The notes under the pieces: model-generated
Database searches by the model: none
What the model was told of the DNA's origin: nothing
Seen by the model: only the letters and a program-made list of their open reading frames with translations
From: Seminavis robusta
Lineage: Eukaryota > Bacillariophyta > Bacillariophyceae > Naviculales > Naviculaceae
NCBI GenBank assembly: GCA_903772945.1
Contig: CAICTM010000059.1
Location: 62,001-126,000 of the forward strand
Length of the DNA: 64,000 nt
Direction of reading: 5' to 3'
Position numbers and translations under genes: made by a program
Shown: positions 51,408 to 62,284 of the stretch, piece after piece
How positions within the stretch are numbered: the stretch's first letter is position 1
How the letters are laid out: every line of letters begins with the position of its first letter

Positions 51408-54400
51408 TTAAACGACAACGTAAGCACTTTCTTCCCCGTCGGAAGCATATCCACCGGCATCTGCACCTTCCATCTCGGCATACATTTCCTGTGAATGCGA
51501 AGTGGCTTCGAGGCTCTGTTCGGCATGCGTGTTTTCTGCCTCCTCGCCACTTCCGTGATATGGACTGTCTTCTCCTTGCGAAGGGTGGACGTCGTGTTCC
51601 ATGCTTTTCGCCCCGTCTTCTTTTTCGGAGACCTGGTCCACCTTTTCTGACGCATCCAACTCATCGCAACGCACACCTGTAACATCAATTTCAACTTCTT
51701 CAGGCGGGCGAGCAGCCTCATGATTTAGAGCTGATGGTTTCATCTCGTCGCCAAGCTGACCAGCTGTTCTAGGATCCGACGGCTCATGATTCACCACTGC
51801 TGTCTCCGGGTTCGCCTCCACTGCTTCAGCCAACTCAACATTGCACTGCATCTTTTCAAAGGAGGCACATGCTTCTGGTTCCATGACTTGCCTCGAAGCG
51901 CCGTCGTCAACATCATCTACATTCTTCAAAGCAAACTCATCCTTGTCGTTACAACCGTCGGCCTCCTCTAAGTAGACCATAGGATCCACGACCTTTTCAC
52001 CGGGAGGCTCTGGAGCCTTCGGCCTCTGCTCATCCTCCGTGTGATCGATTGTTGGTATGAAAGGAGTCGAAGTCACCGCATCGAGAGTTGGTGCCGTTAC
52101 ATATCCTTCGGTCTCTACCGGCATGGACAAGTCTTGTACACCGACCTCTCGAAGGTCGCTCGATGCACGAGTGGTCTGTTCCCCGTGATGCTCAGAATTT
52201 TCTTTTGCTTCCGTGCTAGTATGCACAGAGTAGTCAGGGCTCTGCTTGTTATCGCTGTGGGCTTGGGATGCAGCAGCTTCCTGTGGTGGCGAGCTTGCTT
52301 CTGATGGATGAAAGTAAACCCTTGATTCAGCTTCTTGACGAGGCGGTGGCGGTGATTTCTCCATGGGCGGAAAAGACTCTACGTATTCCTGGACCTGGAC
52401 CGCATTCGTTTGTTCCAGTTGCAGGTCTTCGCGATTTTGCTCAAGCCTTTCAAGTTCCCTCAGCTCGTCGGACTCTTGGAAACTTCTCACAGCGGGAGAT
52501 CGCCGAGAGGGTGCAGGACTGCGATGCAAAAGATCTGGAACAGTCCGACACTCCTTCGACTCAGACCCAGAGCCGAAATAGGATCTTCTGAAACGTTCTA
52601 ACGCGGTCTCTTCCTGTTGCTCTGTTGGCTCGCGCTCTCGTCGCCGCGGTAGCAATTCCGGCTGTTCTGGATGATGATGCTGATCTTGTGGGAACTCCTG
52701 TAGCAGTCTCTGCTCCGCCATTTGCTTTCGCTGCGACAGGAGACGTTCTGCCTCTTGTATAGCCTTGGCCATTTCTTGCTGTATCTTTAGTTGTTGGACT
52801 TGATACTCAATTTGCTGTGCGGTCAACATTTGATTCTGATGCATTCCTGCACTACTGCCTTGCCGTGACTGTTGTTTCAGTAGCTGCTGACCTGTTTCTA
52901 GCTGTCGTTGCAGAACTTCGTTTTGCCTTTTGAGGAGCACCTTGATTCTATCCTCCGCACTGGTGAGCCCGGCGGGTTCGGCGGTGTTTCTCCTTTGTTT
53001 CTTCAACCGATGTATGAGATAATCGCGGCCAGAAACCTTTGCAGCCTCGGGATCGACCAGTGCTTCTCTTGGCCGTTTTGTGTTCTCGACACTGTGATTC
53101 TGCGGGTCATGGGAGCTGGAGTTCACGTCTGTATTGATTGTGGAAGAAGCTCGTCGAGACTGCCGACCCGCCATGATTGCTCCATCGTCTGACTGGCTGC
53201 GATTCACGGGATATCTCCGAGCGTGATGATGACTCGACACCTCATTGTTGAGGTCAATGTTCGAGTTCGTGATTGCACCGTGGTTCTCAGTGGCTTTGGC
53301 TGGCATCTTCAGTTGTGCATTCGCGAGGCCTGCCGCTTCTGTATGAGTATGCGATAACAGATTGTCTGCCGGGTGGGTCATCTGCGGTACTCCAGTTGTA
53401 GGACGTTTCCTGGTGTTGTCACTTTCTGCTCCTGAAGGCTCAGTGTGCGGGGCGTTGCTGCCAGGGTTCTTGGCTGTCAAAGTATATGTCATGATTTTCT
53501 CGAGCGCTAGCCGATACACACGTGAAGGGCGCCCAACGGAGCTCCGATCGTGACCCGGTTTCTGTTTCTGTTTCTTGTTGGCACTGCTGGGAAAGAGTGT
53601 CCTGAGTGCGTCAAGAGCCTGTTCAGCAACCTCCCTGTCTTGCTGATTCTGTTGAGCGTTGGTGGTTTGAACATGCTGACTATGGTTTTTCGCTGCAGAG
53701 GCGCCGTCCTCCCTGCCATCCTTTCGGCCGTCGATTGACGCGTTTGGAGAGGCCGCGCAAGTGTTTGCTCTTGTACCTTTCTGCCTGACTTCGGGGCTTT
53801 GTTTAAGAACACCGTTCTGATTCTGAGGGTATGTATTCGGACTCGTTTGAGGCGGAGCTTTCAAATGATTCTGATTCTGAGGGTATGTATTCGGACTCGT
53901 TCGAGGCGGAGATTTCCATTGATTCTGATTCTGAGGGTATGTATTCGGGCTCGTTCGAGGTGGAGCTTTCAATTGATTCTGAGGAGCTGTTGCATGGGAA
54001 CTGCCTGCGGCGTTTCCAGCATTTCCGCCTTGGTTCTTGGCGTTTGGTTCCTGGTTGGTGGCACCGCCATCGGGACGGCTTTGAAGCACAGATGTTCTGC
54101 GACCCTGAGAAGGACTAGCATGGGGTGGAGCCTTGAGATGGCTCTGGTGATTCTGTGGGGGTACGATTGTTGGGTTATCAACATGTTTCACTTCGTCGAA
54201 GTCGTCATCGTCGTCCAGACAGATGACGTCAGGGCGTTCTGAACTTGGATTATGCTGTACTTCGTTTATCCTCGACCGCATTTGCTCTACGAGTCCATCA
54301 ATCGCAGGTTGGCTGGTGTCATTCGAGTCAGCAAAGGCTGCCCTTCGTCGTTTGTTCTTTTTGAGTGCACGACTTTTGATTGCCTGAAGAGCCTCAAGGG

Positions 54401-56209
54401 CCACTGACATGGGTATCTGCACCATTGGGTCGTTTGGATTGTTTGGCGATGGCGAAATGAAGCTCGCGGGTCCTTCCTGATTAGCTGTCGCTTCTGCATT
54501 GGCTTTCGCTGCCGTTTCCGGGGCACGATTAGAGGCATGTGCAAGAACAGAAGCTGGTGCCGGGGCAGCGTTGGTGCGCTGGTGACCATTCGGCGCGCCT
54601 GGTCCGAAATTGCCGTTCATTGGCCTGCCTCGGCCGATATTGGGGCTGGTTGGTCTGCCTTGCTGGATATTCGCCGTCGCGCAGAGACTGGTGCCAACAG
54701 CGTTGTTCATCGGCATGCCTTGGGGAAAACCAGCAACATATGGGGCAGGAGGTATCGAATTCGGGTGGGGATATGGGGGAGCAACATGAGGTTTCGGTGG
54801 AACCGGTACCGGTGCTGTGCTCGGATATGTTTTTGATGGGCGACTAGGGGCAGCTGCATTTGTAACTGCGGGAGGAGGCTTGTGTTTTAGAGGAGCCAGC
54901 TGTGTCTGTAAGTGAGCAGCCGCAGGATAAGCAGGAATACTCTTAGTAGCCTTTGTGGCCGCAGTAGGCTGGTTCGCAGCAGCAACGGCAGCAGCCTGTG
55001 TGTCATTTGTGGCAGCGGGCACAGTCACATGCACAGTCACCGGAGCAGTCCCCTTGGCGCTATGGGTATACTTTACGTTTGTAGCAATATGGTCTTGAAA
55101 CACTGCAGTTGCTTTTTTCTGTGCAATTTGTGCCACTTTGTTCTCTCGATCATGTTGTTGTCGAATGCGCCTTTGGAACGCTTGGTTAATCTGTGTAGAA
55201 ACAGTTTCCTTGTCTGCGAGAACAACTCCCTCACTCTTTTGCTCAAGGAATCTGCCTCCATTCTTTTTGAGGCCCTCAATGACAATTTGTACGAAAGTAC
55301 CTCGCATGGACGGATCCCTTTGGTAGTCTTGATAGGTGGTTTCAACAAGTTTGGCGTATATGGATCCAGCGGTTCCAGCGACTCTCCCCCCAGGTTTGAA
55401 TAGGATGTCTTTGTCTGTAGGGGTGATGACTTCGGGTGTAATGGACTTTGTAATTTCCGGATGCACCAAGCTCTTGAGGTTTTCTTCTTGTGCTGCGTCT
55501 TGTGCAGCTTTCTCTGCATCTCTGCGTCGCTTTTTGGACTTGGTAGATGACTCATAATGGTCTGCCAAGAGTTCCCTGAAGCAGCCTCCAACTTTTTCTC
55601 TGCACAAGAGCACAACCGAATAGATCGGGAAGAAGAGCATTCGCAACAACGATTCCAAAAAGCGATGCAGAATTTTGGATTTTTTCAAGGTCCAAAATTA
55701 ATAATTGTGGTTACGGTAGCCAATATAGCACCATGAATAGGTAGGTAGGGTGGTGGTATAGGTAAGAGGCAGCAAGCAGTAACGATGTTTGTTAGTTTGA
55801 TCAAGTTTCAAATTGCAAGTTTTGGCATGTCCTGATCATTGCTAGCTAGCTACTGGTATCGGTAGCTAGTCAGGTAGCTAGTCAGGTAGCTAGATACCGG
55901 TAGCTAGCTAGAGAAAAACAAGAAGACTTACCGTGCAATGTCCTCCCCGCATTCATACCAGACTCCATGCACACACCTGACAAAAGCTCCTTCCGGACTT
56001 TTTGCTCTGACTTTATCGACGATATCCGACACAACCATGGACTTGAGCTGACGACTCGCAGCGGTCTTGTACTTGTCTACGTGGCCCTTGAGTAGATTTC
56101 GAAAATGCTGGTTGTGCGTATACGCCATTTTGCCTCTCTGGCAAATCACGCTGAAAGGTCCCGGCACATAGTCGCTCTTCAGAGCTACCAGACTCTTGTC
56201 GTACGACAT
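51408..56209 (-). CDS. Large DUF6824-like protein, Gln/Pro-rich, two exons
   Basis: Exon 1 is 56209-55932 and exon 2 is 55599-51408, giving 1,489 residues. Exon 1 starts MSYDKSLVALKSDYVPGPFS. Across the splice I read VICQRGKMAYTHNQHFRNLL, YKTAASRQLKSMVVSDIVDK, FVRCVHGVWYECGEDIAR|EKVGGCFRELL, then STKSKKRRRD. This closely follows the DUF6824-type domain that is greatly expanded in diatoms ('RG...H.GN..FR.LV...Y...KS.IV..IV..IR...G.FV....G.WYEVGD..AREKVGQ.FRD'). It is followed by a basic patch suggesting nuclear localisation. The remainder is low-complexity: Ala/Pro/Thr-rich, 18-residue repeats, a Gln/Glu-rich coiled coil (LLKRQNEVLQRQLETGQQLL), and an acidic tail ending SAYVVV. A DNA-binding or regulatory role is often presumed for the family but not shown. 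Confidence 0.85.
53815..53990 (-). repeat. 54-bp tandem repeat in the DUF6824-like gene
   Basis: Three full copies with a 54-bp period (GGGTATGTATTCGG recurs at 53827, 53881 and 53935) encode an 18-residue unit, PPRTSPNTYPQNQNxLKA. A more diverged copy lies upstream (HLKAPPHASPSQG). Confidence 0.85.
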
Positions 56210-57888
56210 GGTCGCTCCTTCCTTGCTTGTGCTAGCTCTAGCTAGATAGCTATTATAGCTAGCTAGACGAACTCTTGTGGTTATTGTTGCCTCGGTCTTG
56301 CTCGCTGGATTTGACTGCAATTATTGTGGTTGCCTGGCTGCTGCTGGCTTCTGCTCCTTCAGATGGTGGTGCTGCTCCAGAGTTTAGATAGAATCGCCCT
56401 CGGTGACCGGTTTAGCTTCCGCTGCTTCCGCCACACAACCATCCAAAATGTTCCAACGAGCCTGCCGACTCAAGCAAGTTCTTAATTAAGCTTTCTCGAA
56501 GCTTCGCTCTTCGCGACCTAGCTCATGTCTTAGCTTCAACTTACACCATAGTCAAGCTGACGAAATGAAAGAAAAGTGCGTCGCCAATCTTGTAGTCACA
56601 AACTTCAAATTACATTTATAAGAAATCGGACATGCTTTAGAAATAATGGGTTCTTTTATGGACACTGCGAGACCTTTGCGCGAAATCACTGGCTGGCTCT
56701 ATGACTGGCTGGTGAATGGCCCTGGCTGAACGACGCAATTCTCTAGCTAGAGAATGCCAATGATCTCACCGGTTGAAGTCAGGCGCCCAAGTATCTACAA
56801 GCTCACGACTGCACCACCAGCTTATGTAAAGTATGCTCGCTCTTTATTTGTCATTTGCATCTTGGCTGTGCAGCAATGCTATGCTATGCAACTTATGCAG
56901 CTCTTTGGTATTGCATACTAGCTAGCTACCGGTAGCTACCGTACAAGCTACTAGTAGCTACCCTGACAATGAATCACCTGCAGCCAACCGACGATTTTCT
57001 CCCGGAGCGCGACGTTGTGTGATTGCTGGCAATTGAGTTCAAGGCAATGGATTCGATTCATTAAGCTGCAGCCCTCTCAGCCGTTCCAACAATCAAGTCA
57101 AGTGCATTTATTTGTCGCTCACTTGATTGAGACTTGGCTGCGACTCCGCCATCTGCTGCTGTTTCTTGCTTGTGCAAGCCAGCTTTGCAGGTACCGATCG
57201 TACTGTACGGTTTTTTCTCTCAAACAAAAGATAACCAACCATGGCAACAGACAGCGACTGAGCACAATGTAAGCAAAGGAATTGGTGCTAACCTTTGTGC
57301 TAGCTAGAGTATGTAAAGATCCAAAAACCGACCAGCCCGGGCCAATGCATTTGGCTTGATCCATGAGTACTCGTACCGCGATTGATGTGCTACTTTTATT
57401 ACCATGCATAGCTGCCGGTACCATAGCAGTCGATTTGACGGGCGCATCGATGGATACCGGTATGATCATAACAAAGACTGGAAGCGCACCAAGGATCCTT
57501 TGTAATAGAATAAGGAGCATGCCTTGCTACGGTACCTTCAGCTACTGTATGTGCTGTGCAAGAGCCCCCACGTACCGTACCGGTAGACTTTACCGTACCG
57601 GTGCGGTACTGGTATCCAGTGTACTGGTACAGCTAGCCGATGTAGGTTCTACGGTCGCTCTCGTACTCAACCAATTTTGTACTGTACCACTACGCACGGC
57701 ATTCAATTCTCGGAAGTATGCATACGTATGATGAGGTGACAATGACTACACGTGTGACCGTACCAGTACCTGACGTCACGAACCCATGAGCAACTCGGCG
57801 GTTGCACGCATGCATGCATCCTGCATGATTGATGGTTGATGGTTGCAGCATGTTGTTGTGTCTATAGTTTTGGAATGCTCAGAACGAC
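56210..57888. other. Intergenic region between divergent genes
   Basis: About 1.7 kb without a supported gene, containing the promoters of the DUF6824-like gene (-) and the hydroxylase (+). TACCGTACCGGTAG-type palindromes are very dense at 57410-57620, and CTAGCTAGC words occur near 56235-56265 and 56925-56955. Short frames near 57015-57272 and 57363-57731 have no recognisable content. Confidence 0.5.
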
Positions 57889-59027
57889 ATGCATGGGGAC
57901 GCCATGGCGGAGAACAACCAAGAGGATCAGGTCAACGCCGCTATTAATACCGCTATACTAGTGGATAGAAATGGCACTGGCTCTTCCCCCCGCATTCGAC
58001 CTCGTCCGCAGTATCCTTCCTTTGCGACGATTGGTTGTCACTTTTTGGACATTTATCTGATAAAGCAATGCTTGTTGGGAGCCTTGTTGGTTCAGTGGTT
58101 GGCGCCGTGGTACCGAAGTTCCAGGAGCTTTGCTCGAGAGAATGATGTGGACGACAGGTGGTACTTCACCGCGGTTCTTTGTTTGGTGCATACCGGTCTC
58201 TACCTGGGGGTCAATCTGCGTGAGTTCTTGTTGCGGCAGTATACCTGCAGCACAACACCTTGTTTTTTGTGTATTGCTGTACTAATTTTACCGTCCTCAT
58301 TATATATATATATATACATGTATTTTCAGCTTACTTTGTCAGGGACACGTACCAAGTGCATCAATCCTTGAAACTGTTTCGGAAACCGTCCATGCAAGCT
58401 TCCAGGAATCAACTTTCCAAGCTGGCTTTGGATCAAGTCATTGGTCAGTTGATTGTTTCTCCAATATCTGCCTATGTGGCTTTTCCCATTCTGTTTCAAC
58501 CCCTGTTGTTGGGTTTTGACAGCAGTGATAGTGATGGTACTGCCACCGGTATTCCTTCGGTAGCTGGTTCCTTCTTGCAGTTGTTGTTTTGTTTACTGGC
58601 CAATGACACGTTATTCTACGTGATGCACCGCTTGTTGCATTCGAAATGGTTGTACAAGAGTATTCACAAACAACATCACGAATTTGTGGGTGCGGTGTCG
58701 TACGCAGCGGAATACGCGCATCCGCTGGAAGGTTTGTTAGCGAATCAGTTGCCCACCGTGAGCGGTTTGTTTGTGTGGCGAATGCATCCCTTGTGTTTTT
58801 TTATTTGGATTGGGTTGCGGCTGCAAGAAACGTACGAGACACACAGTGGATACAGGAGCGGAAGTATTGTGTTTGGCAAGGACTATCAAGTGGCACACCA
58901 CGACTTTCACCACAGCTACAACCAAGGCAATTTTGGAGCGTTTTACTTGGATTGGATGTTTGGTACGATGGATCATTACCAGGCCATGAGTGGCTACGAG
59001 GGCTATCTGAAACTGAAGAGCTCGTAG
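57889..59027 (+). CDS. Fatty acid hydroxylase/sterol desaturase-superfamily membrane enzyme, two exons
   Basis: Exons 57889-58219 and 58330-59027 give 342 residues. Several hydrophobic segments (LIKQCLLGALLVQWL, FTAVLCLVHTGLYLGV, LIVSPISAYVAFPILF) indicate an ER-type polytopic protein. Di-iron His-box motifs are visible: HRLLHSKWLYKSIHKQHHEF (HxxxH and HxxHH) and VAHHDFHHSYNQGNFGAFYL, ending with the typical DWMFGTMDHY. This arrangement is that of the sterol C4-methyl oxidase/C5-desaturase/fatty acid hydroxylase family. The exact substrate cannot be told from sequence. An in-frame ATG six codons in (AMAENN) is an alternative start. It is convergent with the next gene, only about 120 bp apart. 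Confidence 0.9.
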
Positions 59028-59085
59028 TATACTAATATATAGTTTTATTTTTGTTTATGTTTTTGTTATAGTTAGCAGTGATATG

Positions 59086-59101
59086 ATATATATATATATA
59101 T
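59086..59101. repeat. (TA)n microsatellite
   Basis: An AT dinucleotide run in the short gap between two convergent genes; it probably lies in overlapping 3' UTRs. Confidence 0.8.
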
Positions 59102-59148
59102 CTTATGAGTGTTCTATTAGAGATAGCTTTTTCTTTTGTATTTTGTAG

Positions 59149-60015
59149 CTACTGTTGTAGGAACGCCTTTGCTCGTAGGAGTGCTTGCTGAATGCCCTGA
59201 TGTGTGTACACCAAGGAGATCATTCGCATGGTTTCTTCGTCCTTTAGGTTGAGGGTTTTCTGCAGCGTCTGTTGATCTAGAACGGCTTGCACCAGCTGTT
59301 TTTGAATGCTTCTGGCCTTGATTTGTTCTTGAGAGGAGCAGCAGTACTTTTCAATGCCCACGACGGAGTGTTCATTGAAATCTAGTTTCCTGAGAGAGTC
59401 TCTGTGGCATAGCATGGCCATGTGCGTGACATCCCGTCGAATGGCAGCCTTGAAGGACACATAGTCAGCCTTGCTGTACCAGATGGATGACTTGAGAGAA
59501 GCATCCAAGGTGTAGCTACCAGTACCGGTAGCACTAGTAATATCTTCCGTCAAGGCCACTGCAAAGGTCACTGTTTTCTTATTGTCAAGGGACACAGTGG
59601 GTTTGACCTCTTCAGTAAGGCTAAGGTTAAGGTTAAGGCTGGGGAACGAGAGCGGGATTTCGTCTTCTTGTTCTTGGGCTTGTTGAACAGTAACTGTTGC
59701 TACTGGTAGATCTACTACTAGCTCTAGCTCTGCTGCGGCTTGAGCTGCCTTGGCCTTGATGGCCGCAGAGCGAGAATGGCGGCGAGGCTTCTTGGTGGCG
59801 TCGGCATCAAGTTGGAGTCTCTTCAGGGACAAGTTGGCTGCGCTGATAGAAGCGCTAGTGCTAGCTTCAACAGGAGCAGCAGTGGCTGTAGTAGCAGTCG
59901 CAGTCTGAGTAGAAGAAGACGCAGTAGCTAGACTCTCGCGGCGCTTTCGCTTGAGTCTCTTCTCAGTCACTTCAGTACTGTCAACACGGCAATAAGCAGG
60001 GCCTGTAGCGATCAT
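59149..60015 (-). CDS. Protein of unknown function with conserved-looking C-terminal helical domain
   Basis: A single exon of 288 residues from ATG 60015. The N-terminal half is Ser/Thr/Ala-rich with basic clusters (EKRLKRKRRES, KKPRRHSRSAAIKAKA), suggesting nuclear localisation. A segment rich in Leu-Asn (SFPSLNLNLSLTEEV) follows. The C-terminal half, SSIWYSKADYVSFKAAIRRD, CHRDSLRKLDFNEHSVVGIE and SQEQIKARSIQKQLVQAVLD, looks like a folded helical domain. From memory it resembles an uncharacterised family common in diatoms (WY..aDY..F......RG.E). The function is unknown. Confidence 0.75.
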   Translation of the reverse strand: MIATGPAYCRVDSTEVTEKRLKRKRRESLATASSSTQTATATTATAAPVEASTSASISAANLSLKRLQLDADATKKPRRHSRSAAIKAKAAQAAAELELVVDLPVATVTVQQAQEQEDEIPLSFPSLNLNLSLTEEVKPTVSLDNKKTVTFAVALTEDITSATGTGSYTLDASLKSSIWYSKADYVSFKAAIRRDVTHMAMLCHRDSLRKLDFNEHSVVGIEKYCCSSQEQIKARSIQKQLVQAVLDQQTLQKTLNLKDEETMRMISLVYTHQGIQQALLRAKAFLQQ

Positions 60016-62284
60016 CTTGATTTTATTGATGGAGTTGGTTGAGTTGGTTGAGTGAGTGAGTAAAGTTGGGTACTCGTGCTTCCAAAGGCAAAATTATGAA
60101 CTCTCCAAACCTCTTTTCTATTTATTTTGTTTTTGAATGGAGAACCGGCATTACTGGAGTATTCGAATTTGTGCAATTACCCCGGCAAGCATAAGATGCA
60201 AAAAGGTACTGAGCGGCTGCGGGACGGGACAAGCCTGGACAAAATCAAACTCTCTCATTCAAGGACTTCCATAAGTAACGTGTAATACCGTAGAAACCTG
60301 AGGTCCACAATGTGGCATTCGTTGATGTTCCACCATCATAGCTCCTAATACTACCTTGAGGTGCGTCTCAAATTCCAAAAGATAGCGGTACCAGTACAGT
60401 ATTACAGAAACCTATGTACAAACGACAGATCCATCATCCACCAGTAGAACAGCATCGATGAAGGAACGAGCAGCCAATCCCGGCGTTGACCATACTTCCC
60501 AGCAAGCGGTACCATACATCTAACCAAACCTTCAGCTTAAAAATGCTTACAATAGTCAAAAAGCTATCGCTTGGAAGTGGAAAGCAACTGAAAAGCCTTC
60601 GCATTATTAAAAATAATCGCCTCTCAAAGATGGCTTTCACACTTTCACACACGATCCACAGCTTCCACAACTCCACAACATCCGCATTGCCCATTCAATA
60701 CCGCAATCCGCAATCTGTCCCTGCTGCCTGTTGCTGCATGTCTTTGGTCTTTGGTCAGCTTCCACGCTTCCGCTTGAGCTTGGAGGCAGGCGGCTCTTTG
60801 AGAAGGTTCCGCTGTTCCGCTACACTTCAGCCTTAATTGACGAAGAGTCTATTTGCTCCCTTCAATTTCAAAGAGTTATCACATGAAATAATATACTCCA
60901 TAAATCTACAATGATCCGAGGATCCGCGAGTCGAGTCGCCTTGACATCTGTGACAATGCTCAATGCTTCCTTGCGGCATTGGCCACAGCATCAGCTAACT
61001 ACTCCAGTACAGTAGTCTAGCTAGCTAGTAGAAGCTTCGGATGATTAGACTGGCGCCTATTGGAAGCAATATTTGATCGATAGCTTTAAAAGTCAGAGGC
61101 GATTCTATGTGTACAACATATTAATATATATATTATTTAGATCCTTTCCGCGTCAGCGTCAGCGTTTGCACAGAAAGTGGTCAAAATCCGGGAGCTAGAT
61201 CTACATGTAAAGCAAATTCCAACCTGCAGCCAACAGTTACTATGACATTGTTACATTGTTACTATCAATTTCAATACTATCCTCATGATAAATAAATAAA
61301 TCTGGCTACTGAGTACTTCGTTCTAGAAGTTCATGGCTCATGGCTCATGGGCCTGCTTTTGCTTCCGATCAATAGACCACGTACATTACACACCGGTACC
61401 GCACGGTACAGTACACGGTACATGTTGTTGCAGCCAGCAGCCAGCAGCCAGCAGCCAGCAGCCAGCAGCCAGCATTCAATAATGCGTGGGTGCAGGTGTG
61501 GAGCAGCTGGATGATGCGGCCCAATTTTGGTTGCTTCAAGCGCTTGTACATGTAGTAAGTCTGTCCCACAATCATTTTTTGAGTCGGGAGCAACCGAGGC
61601 CTTCACAAAGGGAACGCTCACGGCTCACGGGTCCAGGGACTCGTTTGCATTTGCAATATCGAGGTTCACTTACTTGTTCACTTCCAGCTTCCAGCTATCA
61701 TAGGACCTGGCTGGTTTACAGGTATCTTGTATCTTGTGGTCGAGACGTTGCCGTCTGGAGATGGAGATCACCCCCAGCTGACGCCCTTCTGCCGGCGGGA
61801 ACAGCTTCATCTTACAAAAAGTCCAAGATAGCGTGGAAGTGGCTAAGCACATACATGTACCGTACTGGAGTAGGACTTTTTGATCAATCTTATATTTGTC
61901 TAGCTAGATCTAGAGTCGAGTCCGTCTTCGTACTTGCAGAGTGCAGAGCGAGGTGTTGCCGAGGTGGGTGGCGTTCCGGGTGCTGCGGATTTGATTCCCG
62001 CGACTCGACCACCGTTCGTGAGCTTCCCACCTTCCAGTCCACCGCAAAGAACTGAAGATCCTCGCCGGAGGAAGTCCTCCAGTCGTAGTCGGAACAATAG
62101 CACCCCCAAAGCGGTGCCGCAGAGATGGGTGAGATCTTGCTTGCTTCACCGCTGGCAAAGTATTCGACAAAGACGGCAGCATGCTTGCATCTTGCTTGCA
62201 TTGACTGAGACTCTCCCTCAAACGTTCTTTCCTCGATTCTAGTATGCTCGGTTGTTCGTTCCGTTTCGGCAGCTCGTCTGATTA
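60016..62284. other. Long intergenic region
   Basis: About 2.3 kb without a supported gene. Frames near 60486-60836 and 61486-62242 are open but have no recognisable content. A 7-bp minisatellite lies at 61431-61472. A stretch near 61950-62010 mimics tRNA promoter boxes but does not fold as a tRNA. Confidence 0.5.
61431..61472. repeat. 7-bp minisatellite (CAGCCAG)x6
   Basis: Six exact tandem copies of CAGCCAG followed by a partial copy, in intergenic DNA. Confidence 0.9.

Noticed and set aside
57363-57731. Plus-strand open frame of about 120 codons in the 1.7 kb intergenic region
   Set aside because: It is built largely from TACCGTACCGGTAG-type repeats and shows no protein features.
61940-62010. 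tRNA-like A and B boxes (TTGCCGAGGTGGGTGG and GGATTTGATTCCC) with flanking GTCGAGT/ACTCGAC
   Set aside because: The boxes are only about 32 bp apart and no cloverleaf with an acceptor stem and anticodon loop can be drawn.
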